DNA of 64,000 nt from contig OY365806.1 of the NCBI GenBank assembly GCA_959347315.1, positions 23,388,900-23,452,899 on the forward strand, written 5' to 3'. Source of the DNA: Bimastos eiseni. Taxonomy: Eukaryota > Annelida > Clitellata > Crassiclitellata > Lumbricidae. The translations under genes and the position numbers were made by a program. Shown here one piece after another: positions 46,765-59,115 of the stretch; positions within the stretch are counted from its first letter, which is position 1; every line of letters begins with the position of its first letter. The notes below the pieces were generated by a model, which worked only from the letters and a program-made list of their open reading frames with translations, had not been told where the DNA came from and did not search any database.

Positions 46765-47998
46765 CAGAGGTGTAAGAAGGTTTTAAAAAGTGGGGGGCGT
46801 GATTTAAAAAATATTGCGCGAAGTCCAAAAACATTTTTGCCCCCACAACTTTTTGAATTTTGCCCATCCCCTCAGAAATTTGAAAAATGGGGGCACAAAT
46901 TATCTTAAGAAAAGTCATCATAACATAATTGCTCCATAGAAATGAGATATGCAGGACGCTTTTAGTATGTAGGCCGACTATTTTGTACAATATACACTAA
47001 AATTGCATGCAAATTAATTTTCTCCATCAGCATAAGGCTTGTAACATGGTCATTGCAACAGCGCATAGCCTGGATGCCAAATAAATTTCAGCTTTAACTT
47101 GCCGTAAGATTCATGTCAACGTATAAGTTATTTAGATCTAATATTCGATATGCATGTATTCATACATTTCTCTAGCGCCTTCACAATTGCTTAATATGTC
47201 AGAGTTTTGATTAGGATTTCATGTTTAATCAGTGACTATAAACAACTATAATGTGGCTATAAGATGGTCGAGTACATTTGGCTGGTGTTAACAAATCAAA
47301 TGTCAAAATTAAATAGGCAGATACTTAATTGGTTAAAAATGTCGGGATTTAGGTGGAGGAGCAGTACTTGAGCTAACCCTAAGATTGCTATGAAGGTATG
47401 AAGTACTTGTACATTATTTCCATGGCTTCTGCATATGAAAGTGGAAACCCATTCATCACTCACTCTCGGAGCTTCCCACTTGAAGGGTTACGTCAGTGTA
47501 ACACTCGTTTATTGTGAAATCACTTGGCTGACACATTGCAATCAATAGCAGAAACTAATTTAGTATTGCCAATTTCCAAATGAGTGAGTTTTTCGTCCAA
47601 TTCAAATCCGGGGTCATCTTGGTTAAGGGGACAACTTTCGATTCGTAAATTGGATCCTCGGGATACAATTTTTGTCATACTCAGATAATCAGATTGCAAA
47701 AAAATGGAAGTCATGGGTCACGATTGTAGACTCTGGCCGGATGATGGCTGGAAGAAAGACCAATCGCGCACTAGACTTACGTAGAACCACATGTATAGAT
47801 CGCCACAGTCTTTCACCAGCTTCCATTACCAAGAGGGAAGCTCCACGCAATTCTTCCATGCTAGGAACTTCTCATTATAACGGAGTAGGCTAGGAGGTGC
47901 ATGTTCCAACAGACATTTCCAAATTCCAATCAAATTTGTGCCCTGGCAGGGATCTGAACCCCGAATTCAATTCTATGCCCCCGCTTGTTACACCTCTG
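46765..47998. mobile_element. non-autonomous hAT element, 1234 bp, perfect 8-bp target duplication
   Basis: The left end is CAGAGGTGTAAGAAGG. The right end read inward is CAGAGGTGTAACAAGCGG, so the inverted repeats match at 14 of the first 15 positions. Flanking octamers are identical, GCCAGCAC (46757-46764 and 47999-48006). This is the hAT signature. The interior has no long open frame. A GTTCAGATCC-type box B-like sequence on minus (about 47945-47965) suggests a tRNA-derived fragment inside the right end. Confidence 0.93.
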
Positions 47999-48006
47999 GC
48001 CAGCAC

Positions 48007-48625
48007 TACTTTGCGGATACATCTTCGTTTAGGCAGAGGGTATAAATTTAATAAGAGCGTCACATTTTTGTGTCTATAGGAATACTGACCTAAATACATT
48101 GAATTTCGTTTACCTCGTAATTTCTCCGTTATAACGACCATTGCGGACACTTCAGCCATAGATGAAGAAAGTTGCGCTAAAAGCTGATGATATAAATTTA
48201 TTTAAAGACACATCCATAATAAGGATGAAGTGCTAAAAACTCTCTAACTTCCTCTACTTATCTTCAAACAGAGGTTATCAGTTGGTTCAAGCTACCATCA
48301 ACCGATGCCCTAAGCAATATGCATGTATATATTATAGATGCGCTATAAAAGTCATTACATTCTTTCTCACATCTATGATACTGCGATCGAAGTGTTTGAT
48401 TACATGAAACAGCGAGGAGGCTGAGGGAGCAGGCGTTTCCACATGGAGCCACTGTGATTGATTGACTGATTTTGTGAGCAATGAGAAGTTTTAATGCGAA
48501 AGACACGGTCCTCTGCGCTGGTCGACGATGAGTGTTGACGAAGCTACGTGCTATTTATAGCCGGGTCATCTCGTTTCCGCCCATTGACTGATTGCACGAT
48601 TGATTGATCGATGAATTGCGAGATT
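48007..48625. other. no gene recognised
   Basis: Ordinary sequence with short frames only. GATTGATTGACTGATT near 48455 is a minor repeat. Confidence 0.5.
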
Positions 48626-48940
48626 AAGAAGAAGAAGAAGAAGAAGAAGATGATGAAATGCTCACCATGCGTTGCTATCTCTCGCTCTCTTCCTTTCTCT
48701 GCTTCAACCTGTCTCTCTCTCGCTTTGCTTCTGTTATGTTTCTGACGCTGTGCCTATGTCTGTGTGTGTACATCTGTCTCCACCTCTGTCTCTGCCTCTG
48801 CCTCTGCCTCTGCCTCTGTCTCTGTCTCTGCCTCTGCCTCTGCCTCTGCCTCTGCCTCTGCCTCTGCCTCTGTATATGCCTCTATCTCTGTCTATGTTTC
48901 TATCTTTGTCTCTGTCTCTGTCTCTGTCTCTGTGTTCCAC
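48626..48940. repeat. (GAA)n, then (CTCTGC)n/(CTCTGT)n hexamer array
   Basis: A short GAA tract at 48626-48651. From about 48776 to 48932, hexamer units CTCTGC and CTCTGT alternate in blocks. The Ser-Ala, Leu-Pro and Cys-Leu frames across it are artefacts. Confidence 0.93.
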
Positions 48941-49193
48941 TGCGCTATCGGCACTGTTTATGGTGAAGCCGTAGGCCTACATCCTATAATATAGCAATAC
49001 TAGATTACATCTTGTAAATTGCTGTATATTAGAGAAACTATTCGTTGGTGCAAGTGGCAAAATTGGCCATTTGTCGATAGAGTCAACTCTGAGACTATAA
49101 GCACTGGACAATCCTGATATGTCATATCGCCCGCAGCAAACAGCCATCATAAGCAGGTCATTATACCAGCTATAGGACAACGCACAACAGCTC

Positions 49194-49325
49194 TCACACA
49201 CAAATACTCACGCACACACGCATACATACACGCACACACAGTCATGCACAAACACAAACACACACACACAGACACACATATATAATATATATATATATAT
49301 ATATACATATCATTATATAATAATA
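49194..49325. repeat. (CA)n / (TA)n microsatellite
   Basis: CACACA with CATA interruptions leads into a TATATA tract. Confidence 0.9.
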
Positions 49326-49636
49326 CATGATCCCCATTTGCTGCCGGCTGATTATAGTTTAATTTTATGTTTTCTTGATACTTGTGAGCAATGTTGGGCG
49401 CAAATAAAGTGATTTAATAAAATGTATTCCATCAAAACCATATCTTGTGGGGACTATCCTTCGCAATAATTATGCTTAATACTTACCTCTTCCAGTCTAT
49501 TTAGGCGTTTTGTGATTTTAAAATTATAGTTGTGTTGTATTGGATTAGCATTGTAAACTACATCGGTCAACCTAGGCTATTGTTCAGAGATCATCGTTGC
49601 AGTTTCTGTTCATTTATGACGTCTCTTTATCGTAAC
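49326..49636. other. no gene recognised
   Basis: AT-rich sequence. The plus-strand frame 49532-49891 begins here and runs through repeat R2. It shows no recognisable domain. Confidence 0.45.
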
Positions 49637-49716
49637 GGTAATCTCCAAACTGCTAAGGCGCCACTCAAGAGCCAAGCTCAAGACACAAACACAAACACCA
49701 GCTTATTCACGAGCGC
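49637..49716 (+). repeat. dispersed repeat R2, copy 2
   Basis: Second copy of the sequence at 25360-25425, with an internal ACACAAACACAAACACC expansion. Confidence 0.8.
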
Positions 49717-51748
49717 TGCCTCCTACGTGTATGATGCTGAATCGGTTAACACAGCGGATCCATCTTTAGCATCAGACGCAGTTTTCCACAATGCAAACCC
49801 ATTGAAATACATTGACGTACACCATGCCAGAGCAATCATATTTTTATGTTTGAAAGTAAACCAACAGTTGCGCCAATTGCCTCAGCCTTGAACCAACGTA
49901 GTATATCAAGTTGACAGCTGTGCAAGGTACGAAAAAGCACTTGGACAGATACCAAGAATTTGCAATCAATTCAATCATGTTTTGCCACCCATAAAAGCCT
50001 GCGTCGACGCTGCACCCTCCTTATCAAGGCCCTGTAATCGCATTAATGGTGAAGCAGTTTATCCACAATTTACGACGTACAAACCCGGCGTTCGAGCAGT
50101 TATCGTTAATCGAAATCAAAATCTAAATGTCTGCCCTTCAAGCCACTTTATCAGCAGACCATCTGAATTATTGAATACAATTCTATTTACTATTGAAGTC
50201 AGTAAGCAAGTCGGCAGATACGATGTGCAGAACAGCGACAGTGGGAGTATAGGCTTATACGTCAAAGAGAAATTGTGCAGCAGGGAAATGCCAGATGCAT
50301 CGTCCGTTATTATTGATTAATAATCGATTTTCGATCTGGATTTTTGAAAACAAGATTCTGTAGATATAGGGATAAAGTAATGCCAAGGCAACATGAAATG
50401 CATCTATTGTCTTTGCGCATTGTCTCCAGCGATTACTCGCAGAAGAGAGGATCCAGTTCTTGCGCAGGGAGTTTCATTGTTCGTTTTGTCAGTCGATCAT
50501 TATAACGGTTTTACATTTTTTACATTGTTATTTGTTCGCTCGATTTTAAAATTTCTTTGCGTTTGTTCATCAGTTTCGTTATGATTCCCTGAACTGTCAA
50601 CTTTGACGACCATTCCAAATCAATAATCAATTCTTGGTCGTGCTAAAGAAATAGATTTTAGGGACAGCATTTACACTAGTGATCTAAACGACGATGGAGT
50701 GACTCAGAATCGTTAAGTCACCTCTGCTCGACGATATAAAAGGACAGGTTATAAGCGGCTTTCCTTGACCGTGGATGAGTACAAAAGAAGCCGTTCGTAA
50801 CCTTACGATGTGAGAGCTTTGACTTCACATCAATAACCACCTCATCCCGTCTTTTAATGAATTCTAAGAAGCCCATCAGCTTTTTATATATCACTTCCCA
50901 TGATGAGGCTCAGGACGTACACTTTGCTAAGCGGATGAAAACTATCCCTTAAGTCATTCTATGCACTGGATTTGAACTTTATGTATAATAGTTGATGATC
51001 CAAATAAATATTGATCAGGCATATAATAATATTATGTAGGCTATATTCTTAAGATCTCCAAACTGATATATATACTCAGTTAACGCAAGCAATTTCTGTG
51101 CGAGTTGTTTATCCGAAATTGTATTTAAGCGCAAAGTTATCTATCCACAAGGAACGATGCTCGTGTTTGTTAAGATCAAAGCGAGTTTCTTTTAGCGAAA
51201 CATCTGCCTACGGCGGAAGGAAGTTAATTTCCATCGTAGCAAAGGCCGGATGAAGAGGAGGAGAGGAAAGATGACCGTCCTACTCAGCAGGAATCTTACC
51301 AACGCCATCCGTCTGCTCAACGGCACTGTCGCCAAGGTGTTCTCGTAAACACGATTTAGCTGGAAATAAGTTCCACCTCAAGTTCATCTCTACTAGAATC
51401 AATGAACAGACATTTGCACGAATCAGATTCATTGCTTGGACATAATGTCACCGACGAGTCTTTCAATCAACTTCCTTGTCCTTATTCGAATATACGTTTT
51501 GCGCAACTGTCTGTGGCTGACCGTATGCGTTGTCCTGGCAAGCACTGATTGTGAATTGTGTGCCATATGTAATCTAGGTTTATTCGTAATTTCAATTTGA
51601 AACTTAAAATGTATACATGCATAGTACCAATTCCTGAGAACAGTTTTTATATTGCCACAAGATTTTAAGACAGTTAACGCGAAACTTATTGAGATCTCTT
51701 GTTCGAGATAAAACAAGACTTTCACTTCATGACACTTTCTAAAAGTTC
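49717..51748. other. no gene recognised; two unassigned open frames
   Basis: Plus-strand frames 49532-49891 (119 codons) and 49982-50320 (112 codons) lie close together. Neither has low complexity or a recognisable domain or motif. They may be part of an unidentified repeat element linked to R2, or chance. The rest is ordinary sequence. Confidence 0.4.
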
Positions 51749-51862
51749 GAGACACTACCTCGAGACAGAGACCGAGACAGCAGGCTTCCGAGACCGAGAC
51801 ACTAAAAAACTATCTCGAGACGTCTCGACACCGAGACACTGTCTCGAGACCATACAACTCTG
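51749..51862. repeat. GAGACC/GAGACA array with possible hAT end
   Basis: TCGAGACAGAGACCGAGACA-type units end at CATACAACTCTG (51862). Read on minus this starts CAGAGTTGTATGGTCTCGAG, a hAT-like end followed by GAGAC repeats. It resembles the arrays at 17515 and 18131. No partner end was found. Confidence 0.6.
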
Positions 51863-51962
51863 GCTCAAGGTCTTAATAAAGAGCGAAAGTGTTTTCATTG
51901 CGGAATGTATACTACAAACACTCTAGAAGCGGACTCGTGGACCGAGCATTTTCACGCTCAAT

Positions 51963-52437
51963 AATCCATATAATAGGAAAAAATATTTCTACAGTCAGCA
52001 CTGGCCTCCAAGTCCATGGGCGTCATTCTGTCGTGTGGATGTAGAGTCAATTAGATCCAACGCTGGTCTTAGTCTCTTTGGTGACTTCGGGCGGAGTCCT
52101 TGGCCTCCTTAGCGTCCTCATGCGGAGTTTCCCAGGGCGCCCCATTCAAAATGAGAAAATGGCTAAGACATGTTTATTCTATATATGTGTATATATATAA
52201 TTATATATATATATATAACCAACTCGTTCTTCGACATCTGGGCGTCCGAATTGGCTATCGCAAAGGTCAACACTGAGTTAACTCTGGATGTTAGACAATG
52301 GCGATATGTTAGGATAATGTTAGGCGTAAATCAATTAATGAATTCGCTTGTTCTTATCAACCACTACAAGAAGCTTTAAATTCCATGGCAGAAGCGCTAA
52401 ATCCATATAATAGGAAAAAATATTCCTACAGTCAGCA
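51963..52437. repeat. 38-bp direct repeat, copies 437 bp apart
   Basis: 51963-52000 and 52400-52437 both read AATCCATATAATAGGAAAAA, ATATT.CTACAGTCAGCA, with one mismatch. A TA tract lies between them near 52180-52220. Confidence 0.85.
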
Positions 52438-52662
52438 GTAGTCTACTATCGGCAGTTTCAGAAGTCAATCGAACACTGTTGCCCTATGCAGGCAGTTTCT
52501 CACAGCGTGGCTGCAGTGTCTAAAGCCCTTCAAGGGTTGCTCTCCCAAATGAACGTCGTTGCTGTTTCCACTCGCTTACAATAGTCTAGCTATAGTTAAG
52601 CTATAAAGTTGGCCCGAATGATGTTAGGTTATGTTATGCGATACTCCGCCATGTCATGCCAT

Positions 52663-52830
52663 GCCATTCTATGCAATGACATTCTGTTCTATGCTATGAC
52701 ACGCTGTTCTATGTTATGACACGCTGTTCTATGCTATGACATGCTGTTCTATGCTATGACACGCTGTTCTATGCTATGGCATGCTGTTCTATGCTATGAC
52801 ATGCTGTTCGATGCTATAACAAATTGTTCT
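52663..52830. repeat. 20-bp satellite, about 8 copies
   Basis: Tandem units of the form CTGTTCTATGCTATGACAYG with a few substitutions. Looser ATGCCATG-type units lead in from about 52620. Confidence 0.93.
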
Positions 52831-53698
52831 GCGTGACTGAGTCTAGTCCTTCAACCGCCACAAGTGGGTGGATTGTTAAATTGACCAATTCTGTTGTGAG
52901 TGATCGTTGTATCAGATTTCTGAGTCTTTTGGCAAAATTGGAAATAAATCGGATCTAGCTGTACTTCAAGCAATTGGATGTAAGGGCAAATCCAGTGGCA
53001 TGCCCCATTATATTCTCAAAAGGACCATTAAAATCTTTGGAAATCTTAGGCAACCAATTGTGCACTTAGTTACCGCAGACGAGCGTCGATGCATAATATT
53101 TCATTTTGCAATACAATTCATCTGTGATTTCTATTCAGTGACTTTTATTGTCGTGATTAGATTACGTGTTTTGATTATTAGATTACGTGTTTTGAAGCTT
53201 TATTGTATGAGGCTATTAGTATATAATGGATTGAAACCTTGAATGCGACTCTCCTAATTGATCAATCAATCATTGCTTGTTCGTTTGCACAATTACTTGG
53301 TAGCACTTCAATTCGACCAGCCAATACGTAGCTTTGCTCGATGGTCGAAGGCAGGCTTTATGTGCGTCAAACTCGAGCTACATTAAACGTGGATGCCAGA
53401 ACAGTTTGCTGCATAAGGCCGTGACGATGGGTCCCAGTCTCATGTTTATCCTTCTGCACAAATTTAATTGGGTGACTTTGATGTCATGACACTAAGCGAA
53501 GCAATCCGTGAAACAAAACACACTTCATACCATACTGTGTGTTTATTGGGGTGGCGAGATCAACGATAAACTACATTCCAGACATTATTCGATTTAAGAA
53601 TACATTTACGAACTGTTCGGTTTTCAAAATCTAATAAGGTTACGACGCAAATTATCGTGTGATCTCATTTTGAGAATAATTTTTGTATCTGCCAATTC
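52831..53698. other. no gene recognised; 21-bp duplication at 53156
   Basis: ATTAGATTACGTGTTTTGAWK is present twice in tandem (53156-53176 and 53177-53197). A 111-codon frame spans it without a recognisable domain. Confidence 0.5.
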
Positions 53699-53835
53699 TC
53701 ACAACCTTTCTCTCGCTCTCTCTCTCTCTCTCTCTCGCTACCTCTCTCTCATTCACTATATCTCTGTCTGTCTGTCTGTCTGACTGTCTCTGTCTGTCTG
53801 TCTGCCTATCTGTCTGTCTGCCTGCCTCTCCATCT
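53699..53835. repeat. (TC)n / (TCTG)n microsatellite
   Basis: Pyrimidine-rich simple repeat. Frames across it are artefacts. Confidence 0.92.
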
Positions 53836-54916
53836 CTGTGTTCATGTACGTTCTGCATCTGTCTAATATCTATGGCTGCTATTTTCATCTGTGTCTGCAT
53901 CCCCGTCTAAGTCTCTATGTCTATGTTTATAGCCGTATCTAGGAATCTCTAGTTCCTCCACTCAGTTTGTCTGACGCATTTTCGCATAAATCTTTAGGAA
54001 GCTATTATAAGCTCTGCCGAATTCAGATTTATATCCAGGTCAGATATGTCTGAGCTAGGTTACTTGTGAGTGACTCTGTGACTAGTCTATAAAATAATAT
54101 GTATGATGGCTAATGCTTATATTATTTTATGCAACTACATATGACGCGCTTTGAAAGAAGTTCGACCTTTGACCTGTCCTCGTTGGTTCCCGTTTTTCGA
54201 ACACTGATTGACAGTGAACAGAAAACATATTGAGTTTTCGGTTGACTGGATTTGGTCGATTTCGCGATTATCTGCGCAGATGACTCATGATGAAATGTAT
54301 AACAATAATTGTAATATAATGTAGGAAAATCAATCATAATATCGAATGAGGCAAACTATTCGCAGACTCGCACACATCGACACATATACGAGGCCTGCAG
54401 AGACAGACAGACAGACGGACAGAGACATAAAGCAAATGAAGCAGTGAAACGGACAGTCATGCCAGTTAGCTATATATCTCCTCTAGAACCGATTAACCTG
54501 GGACATTGTTCACATTCTTCATTTTCATAACCAGCCCTCGATGCAACACTCTCTCCTCGCATAGACTTGCCATCCATCGATGTGGGTCTTAAGCGCCTAA
54601 GCGAAGCGTCGGCAGAACGATCGACGTCGTCTACAACTGATGCGAATATATTGCCTGGCAACAGAAATGACTGTTGCAGCTTATACTTAACATGCGCTTG
54701 TTTTGTTTATGGTCGACGATGACACCAATACAACTGGTCCGCTCATCTCCCTCTCTACACGCACATCGTGTTCTGTTGACGAGCGTTTATAATCAAATGT
54801 AATTTTAATATACCTCAGAAGTCCATTAATGTTCCTGCTTAGTATTGCAAGACTATTAAACAGGGTCACTATAATAGTATGCTGAAGAAAGTTAGCCTAG
54901 TTGTTGCAACGTTGTT
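53836..54916. other. no gene recognised
   Basis: Ordinary sequence with short frames. GACAGACAGACAGACGGACAG near 54400 is a short simple repeat. Confidence 0.5.
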
Positions 54917-55013
54917 GGCCTTAATTCATCAAACTATATATATATATATATTTATATAAATGAAACGGACATATATATATACATATATATATATAGTTTT
55001 ATGAATTAAGGCC
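54917..55013. repeat. AT-rich hairpin with GGCCTTAATTCAT ends
   Basis: GGCCTTAATTCATCAAACTA at the left is the inverse of TAGTTTTATGAATTAAGGCC at the right (one mismatch). TATATA arms and a GAAACGGAC loop lie between. The structure is a 97-bp near-perfect foldback and may be a MITE. Confidence 0.85.
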
Positions 55014-57520
55014 TATATATATAGATGCTTATACCTAATGCATAAATGCATTATATAATACACTGTAGCCTTTCTAGGTAACCAGGTTTAAATTAGTAAT
55101 ATTACATCTTATGTAGATCTAACCGTTCACCGTGCAATGTATACTAGTATTTGTATGTAATTGAGTCACAATCTCGGCAATCGCCAAGATTGTTTTCTCT
55201 GATGGTTTATTGCACCGCTTGATCATTATACCATAAGACTTCGCACAGAGAACATCTCATTTTGACCTAATTTATGGACTGTTGCTGCTTACAAAATGTG
55301 CAACGGTCAGATGGATTATTCAGACAGTCGCATGTCTCCTCTAAGCTGCGGTTCGTCGGAGTTCTTTCAATTCGTTTTTCGGTATGTTCCCGTCGACCAA
55401 CAGAGCTGAAATTTTGCACACATGTCGCGCTTGCTTGACAATGCAATGTATCAAGTTTTTACGGACATAACTCACAAATTGAAAAAATGAAAAAATTAAA
55501 TATCGCTTACCTACTCGAACGAGTCCTCCTTGACGAGCACCTATCCAGCAAGTTTACAACATTAATGATCTCTTAAGAAAATGGATCGATTGCGCCATAT
55601 ACCAGATTACCAAAAGTCAATAAAAGAGGGTAAAGAAAAATTCATGTTTTTACTTTCACTTGTTGCGAATCTAAGTAATGAAGTCTCCGGCTGCGGCATA
55701 TATACTCTTCTCCAGAAACTTTGGTTCCTTGGCTGATGCGTCACCTTATTGATCTTTATACAAGGGACTTTTCATATAGGTTACCAGAACTTATCATCAT
55801 CGACTATGATTTTAATTTAACTACCATCGTGCACTCAGTTCAGACCTGCGCACAAGAGTATGAGGAATTTATAAAATGCTGCACACAAAAATATATTGCG
55901 CACACTATCTATGAAATATTAGAGGGATCATTGGTTGCCACTGAAATCTGTAATCGGTCGATCACTAAGACTAATTGCTCATTTCAACCTGTGCTACTCG
56001 AGGATCAGTCTAATCCTTCAAGTTATTATAGCGCCCATTGACTTGTGATAAAGTTGATCAGAGATTTGACGCCGGTCATTGAGCAAATGTAGAGCACGGA
56101 GTTCACACAAGAACTGACAATAATAGCCATTACTTCCAGTGAATGCGTTTATGCATGCATATATATATACATATATATATGCATATATATATATATGCAT
56201 ATATGTTTGCATGCGCGTATTTATACATGTATTGCATGTATGTATGACTTGGCATTCTATAGAATATCACAATACAAATTGTCATAGCTTGATTCTGATG
56301 CTGCAGGCATAAGTATATGGTAAGGAAATAGATGATTGACTGGATATAATTATAGGTCCATATTTGTTGATCTGGGTCCATCTATAGTTGTTGATCGATC
56401 GTATTGATGACTGATTGGTTGGACGCGTGCTGTAAGATCTGTTCCTGGACATTTAACGGTTCATGTGTTACTGAGAGAGGTCAAAAAATGAATATTCATG
56501 AACCCATTTCTTGACCCAATCAATCTCCATCTGCGCTGCAATATGTGAATGGACGGCATGACAAAGTGCTTGAACAGAAGATCAGCTGCTAGCCGCCACA
56601 GTATATGCACCTAGGCATATGTACTCAATGGGTTACAGAGACATCGTCTTGATGACTGCTTGTTGAATGCATGCTGTGCTGTGGTTGCTTTTATATGAAC
56701 GCATTAACTGTCAAATGACTTCGATATGCAGTTATATATACATATTCTTCATATATATATATATATATATATTATAAATATACTTTTAAAGACAATTTAA
56801 ATGAGGCCTTTAAAACGAGAATCCATTTATGCCGCATTATGCGTCAAAACGAACGAAATGTTTCTCTCCTTTTCTGCCAGCACAGTTTACATGCAGCTTT
56901 CCAGCATTATTAATTCAGATAGCAAGAGCAGAGTAACGTTTACTGGGAACATGGGCGATGAAGCGATGATATTAGTCCTGCTTTACCATGGACCTACTTG
57001 GCGCATGCGCGATTGACTCTCCTCTCACGTTTGCTGTTTTTGTTAGCTGTTCATTCTTGTTCTTACAGCGATGCGTCAGAAATGAGCCATCGCGCATGCG
57101 CAGTAGCCCATCCATAATTTTGTTTTTACAGTGCATCCGTTTGAGGTTAAAGCTTGTTGGCTGAAGACAAGTATTGACTACTGCAATAGTTCTGGTCGAC
57201 CAATTATTGTCGTCTAGGTAAGAAAGTGTAAGGTGAGTAAAGGCAAACTCCGTTGACCGTTTCAATTGATGAACGTACTGTAGAACGACTGAACTAGGCC
57301 TACTGTTTAGAAGACATCTCATTACTAGGCCTATTCTGTAATACAAAGTCTACCCGGTACTTAATAGATGTTTCAAATAACTGCAAAAAACGTTTATCTA
57401 TAACCTGACAATTTTGGACTTGGTAAGATCTTTATACTGTAGAGATATGCATGTCCGTGTGGAAATGCATTGATACATGTACTGTATACATGCATTTGCC
57501 TTCTACTTCTTTGGATGCTT
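55014..57520. other. no gene recognised; TA/ATGCAT tracts
   Basis: Contains TATATATGCATATATA low complexity near 56156-56205 and a (TA)n near 56750-56772. A 106-codon plus frame (55721-56041) and a 124-codon minus frame (56972-57346) have no recognisable domain. GCGCATGCGC motifs occur near 57000 and 57095. Confidence 0.45.
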
Positions 57521-57632
57521 AACTCCGCTACTGTTTGCGCTCTGGCAGTGTCAGTCCTAAGCCTGGATAAAGGAGGAGGGCGACGCTAATGGTCTTTCTT
57601 ATCACATAGCGTCGTTAAACTGCAATTAACCA
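57521..57632 (+). repeat. dispersed repeat R1, copy D
   Basis: A well-preserved copy: AACTCCGCTACTGTTTGCGC, GGCAGTGTCAGTCCTAAGCC, TGGATAAAGGAGGAGGGCGA, CGCTAATGGTCTTTCTTATC, ATAGCGTCGTTAAACTGCAA. Confidence 0.88.
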
Positions 57633-57931
57633 ATCTTTCGATGCCACATTTGCTCGAAAGCATCTTTTTAAGCTTGATGGTTGTGTCTTGTCAATGTGAC
57701 GAACGTTATACACAATTTCGTTTAATCGCATTTGCTTATCTCGCTCCTCCGTGTTCATGATTTCTCTGTTGTTAACAAAATATGGCCATAACTAGTCGTA
57801 CATCACGCAAAAAACCAATGAAATTTGCACGGTGCAAAGGGCTGCGTTGAGCACTTGAAACCAACTCCTGGGTTAATTCGGATGCGAGCGTCTGTAGACA
57901 ACATATAGGTGTGGGCCTACATTTGTATGCA
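57633..57931. other. no gene recognised
   Basis: Ordinary sequence between the R1 copy and the SINE. Confidence 0.5.
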
Positions 57932-58040
57932 GTAGGTGGCCGATTGGTTGGAGCGGTTGGCCTGTAATGCGGAGAATGCAGATTCGATCCTCGTCCGAGG
58001 ATTTGCTTGTGTATAGCAAGGGACGTTAAACAAGTCCTTC
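57932..58040 (+). mobile_element. tRNA-headed SINE
   Basis: Box A-like TGGCCGATTGG (57937-57947) and box B-like GATTCGATCCT (57981-57991) have normal tRNA spacing. The sequence GGTGGCCGATTGGTTGGAGC resembles Leu/Ser-type tRNA 5' halves. The head is followed by CGTCCGAGGATTTGC and GGGACGTTAAACAAGTCC, where GGACGTTAAAC resembles the CGTCGTTAAAC near the end of R1. A full tRNA cloverleaf with acceptor stem is not present. Confidence 0.7.
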
Positions 58041-59107
58041 GATGATGTTTCGCATGAAATATTGATCAGATGTTATAAGTTATTCATGACGACGCATTAT
58101 TCGTTGATTCGAATCAGGTAGTTTTAGGCCATAGGCTAGGGCTTATAGCAGGTGCATTGAAGAAAGCTCATATTTACATGCTTTATACTCACTTAATAGG
58201 AAGAGTTAGAGCTAAATTGCGCTGAATATGTATACTGACGATGTCGAATTTCGCATAATAGAAGTTTTAATGTTGATGATAAAAGTAACCAAATGTCGTT
58301 ATCAGACAATGGCATGCATAGGCCTACCAATAGCGGAAAGAAAGCAGAACGCATGTTTTGCCTTATCTTGACCACAACTCAAGGAATCGGAGTTGGGTTC
58401 AATTGCACGTGTAAAATGCAGTCGCTCGAATTCGCTTTGTATTCAATTCACCTTTAGTGTTCGGTTGGCTTCAGACTTACATGGCGTCATCGGGTGAGCT
58501 CCGCGACATAATAATCAACCTCATACCGTTATGGTATCACTATCAGCTAGATTGAACTAATATAGATCTAGATGCAACATTTGAACATGGTGTACATGTC
58601 TGAGAATACTTAGACTCATTTATAGATGGTGCACACTGATGGGAGTGGCGCCCTATATCACAGGTCCCATTCATGTCGAAAGCCAACTGTCTCTGATCTG
58701 AAAGGTGATGATCTTGGTGATCGCTGGATACCTCTAGGCGTGTCCAGCTTAGACAACACTTCTTCTTAGTTGCCATTGCGTTCTTCAGGCTACTGTGTAA
58801 GCTTTTGACGATAGACTCCTTTGACACATCGCACTCGGCTTCTTAGCAACATGACCGACCTAAAATTTCTGAGTTCATCCGATTGCTTCTACGACCTATA
58901 TTGCGAAGCATCCTTTATGAGACGGACTCGAGGATGAGATGTTGTGAAGAATGTAGTAGATGACGTATGGAAATGTTGCTCGGTTCACTGTAAACAGGTG
59001 CCATACCCACCAGCGTCGGAAAAATTACCATGTTGCGAATCAAATCCAAAATCATAAACTGAAGAAACATTCAGTCTTAATCATTCAGACGGATTATGAT
59101 TAAACTA
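58041..59107. other. no gene recognised
   Basis: A minus-strand frame (58543-58827, 94 codons) has no recognisable domain. The left target duplication of the next hAT element is at 59108-59115. Confidence 0.45.
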
Positions 59108-59115
59108 GTTGAGTG

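Noticed and set aside
49532..50320. Two successive frames (119 and 112 codons) as a possible gene
   Set aside because: No recognisable motif, no clear splice structure, and one overlaps a dispersed repeat. Kept only as an open question.
57932..58040. Functional tRNA gene
   Set aside because: Internal promoter boxes are present, but no closing acceptor stem or intact anticodon arm could be formed by eye.
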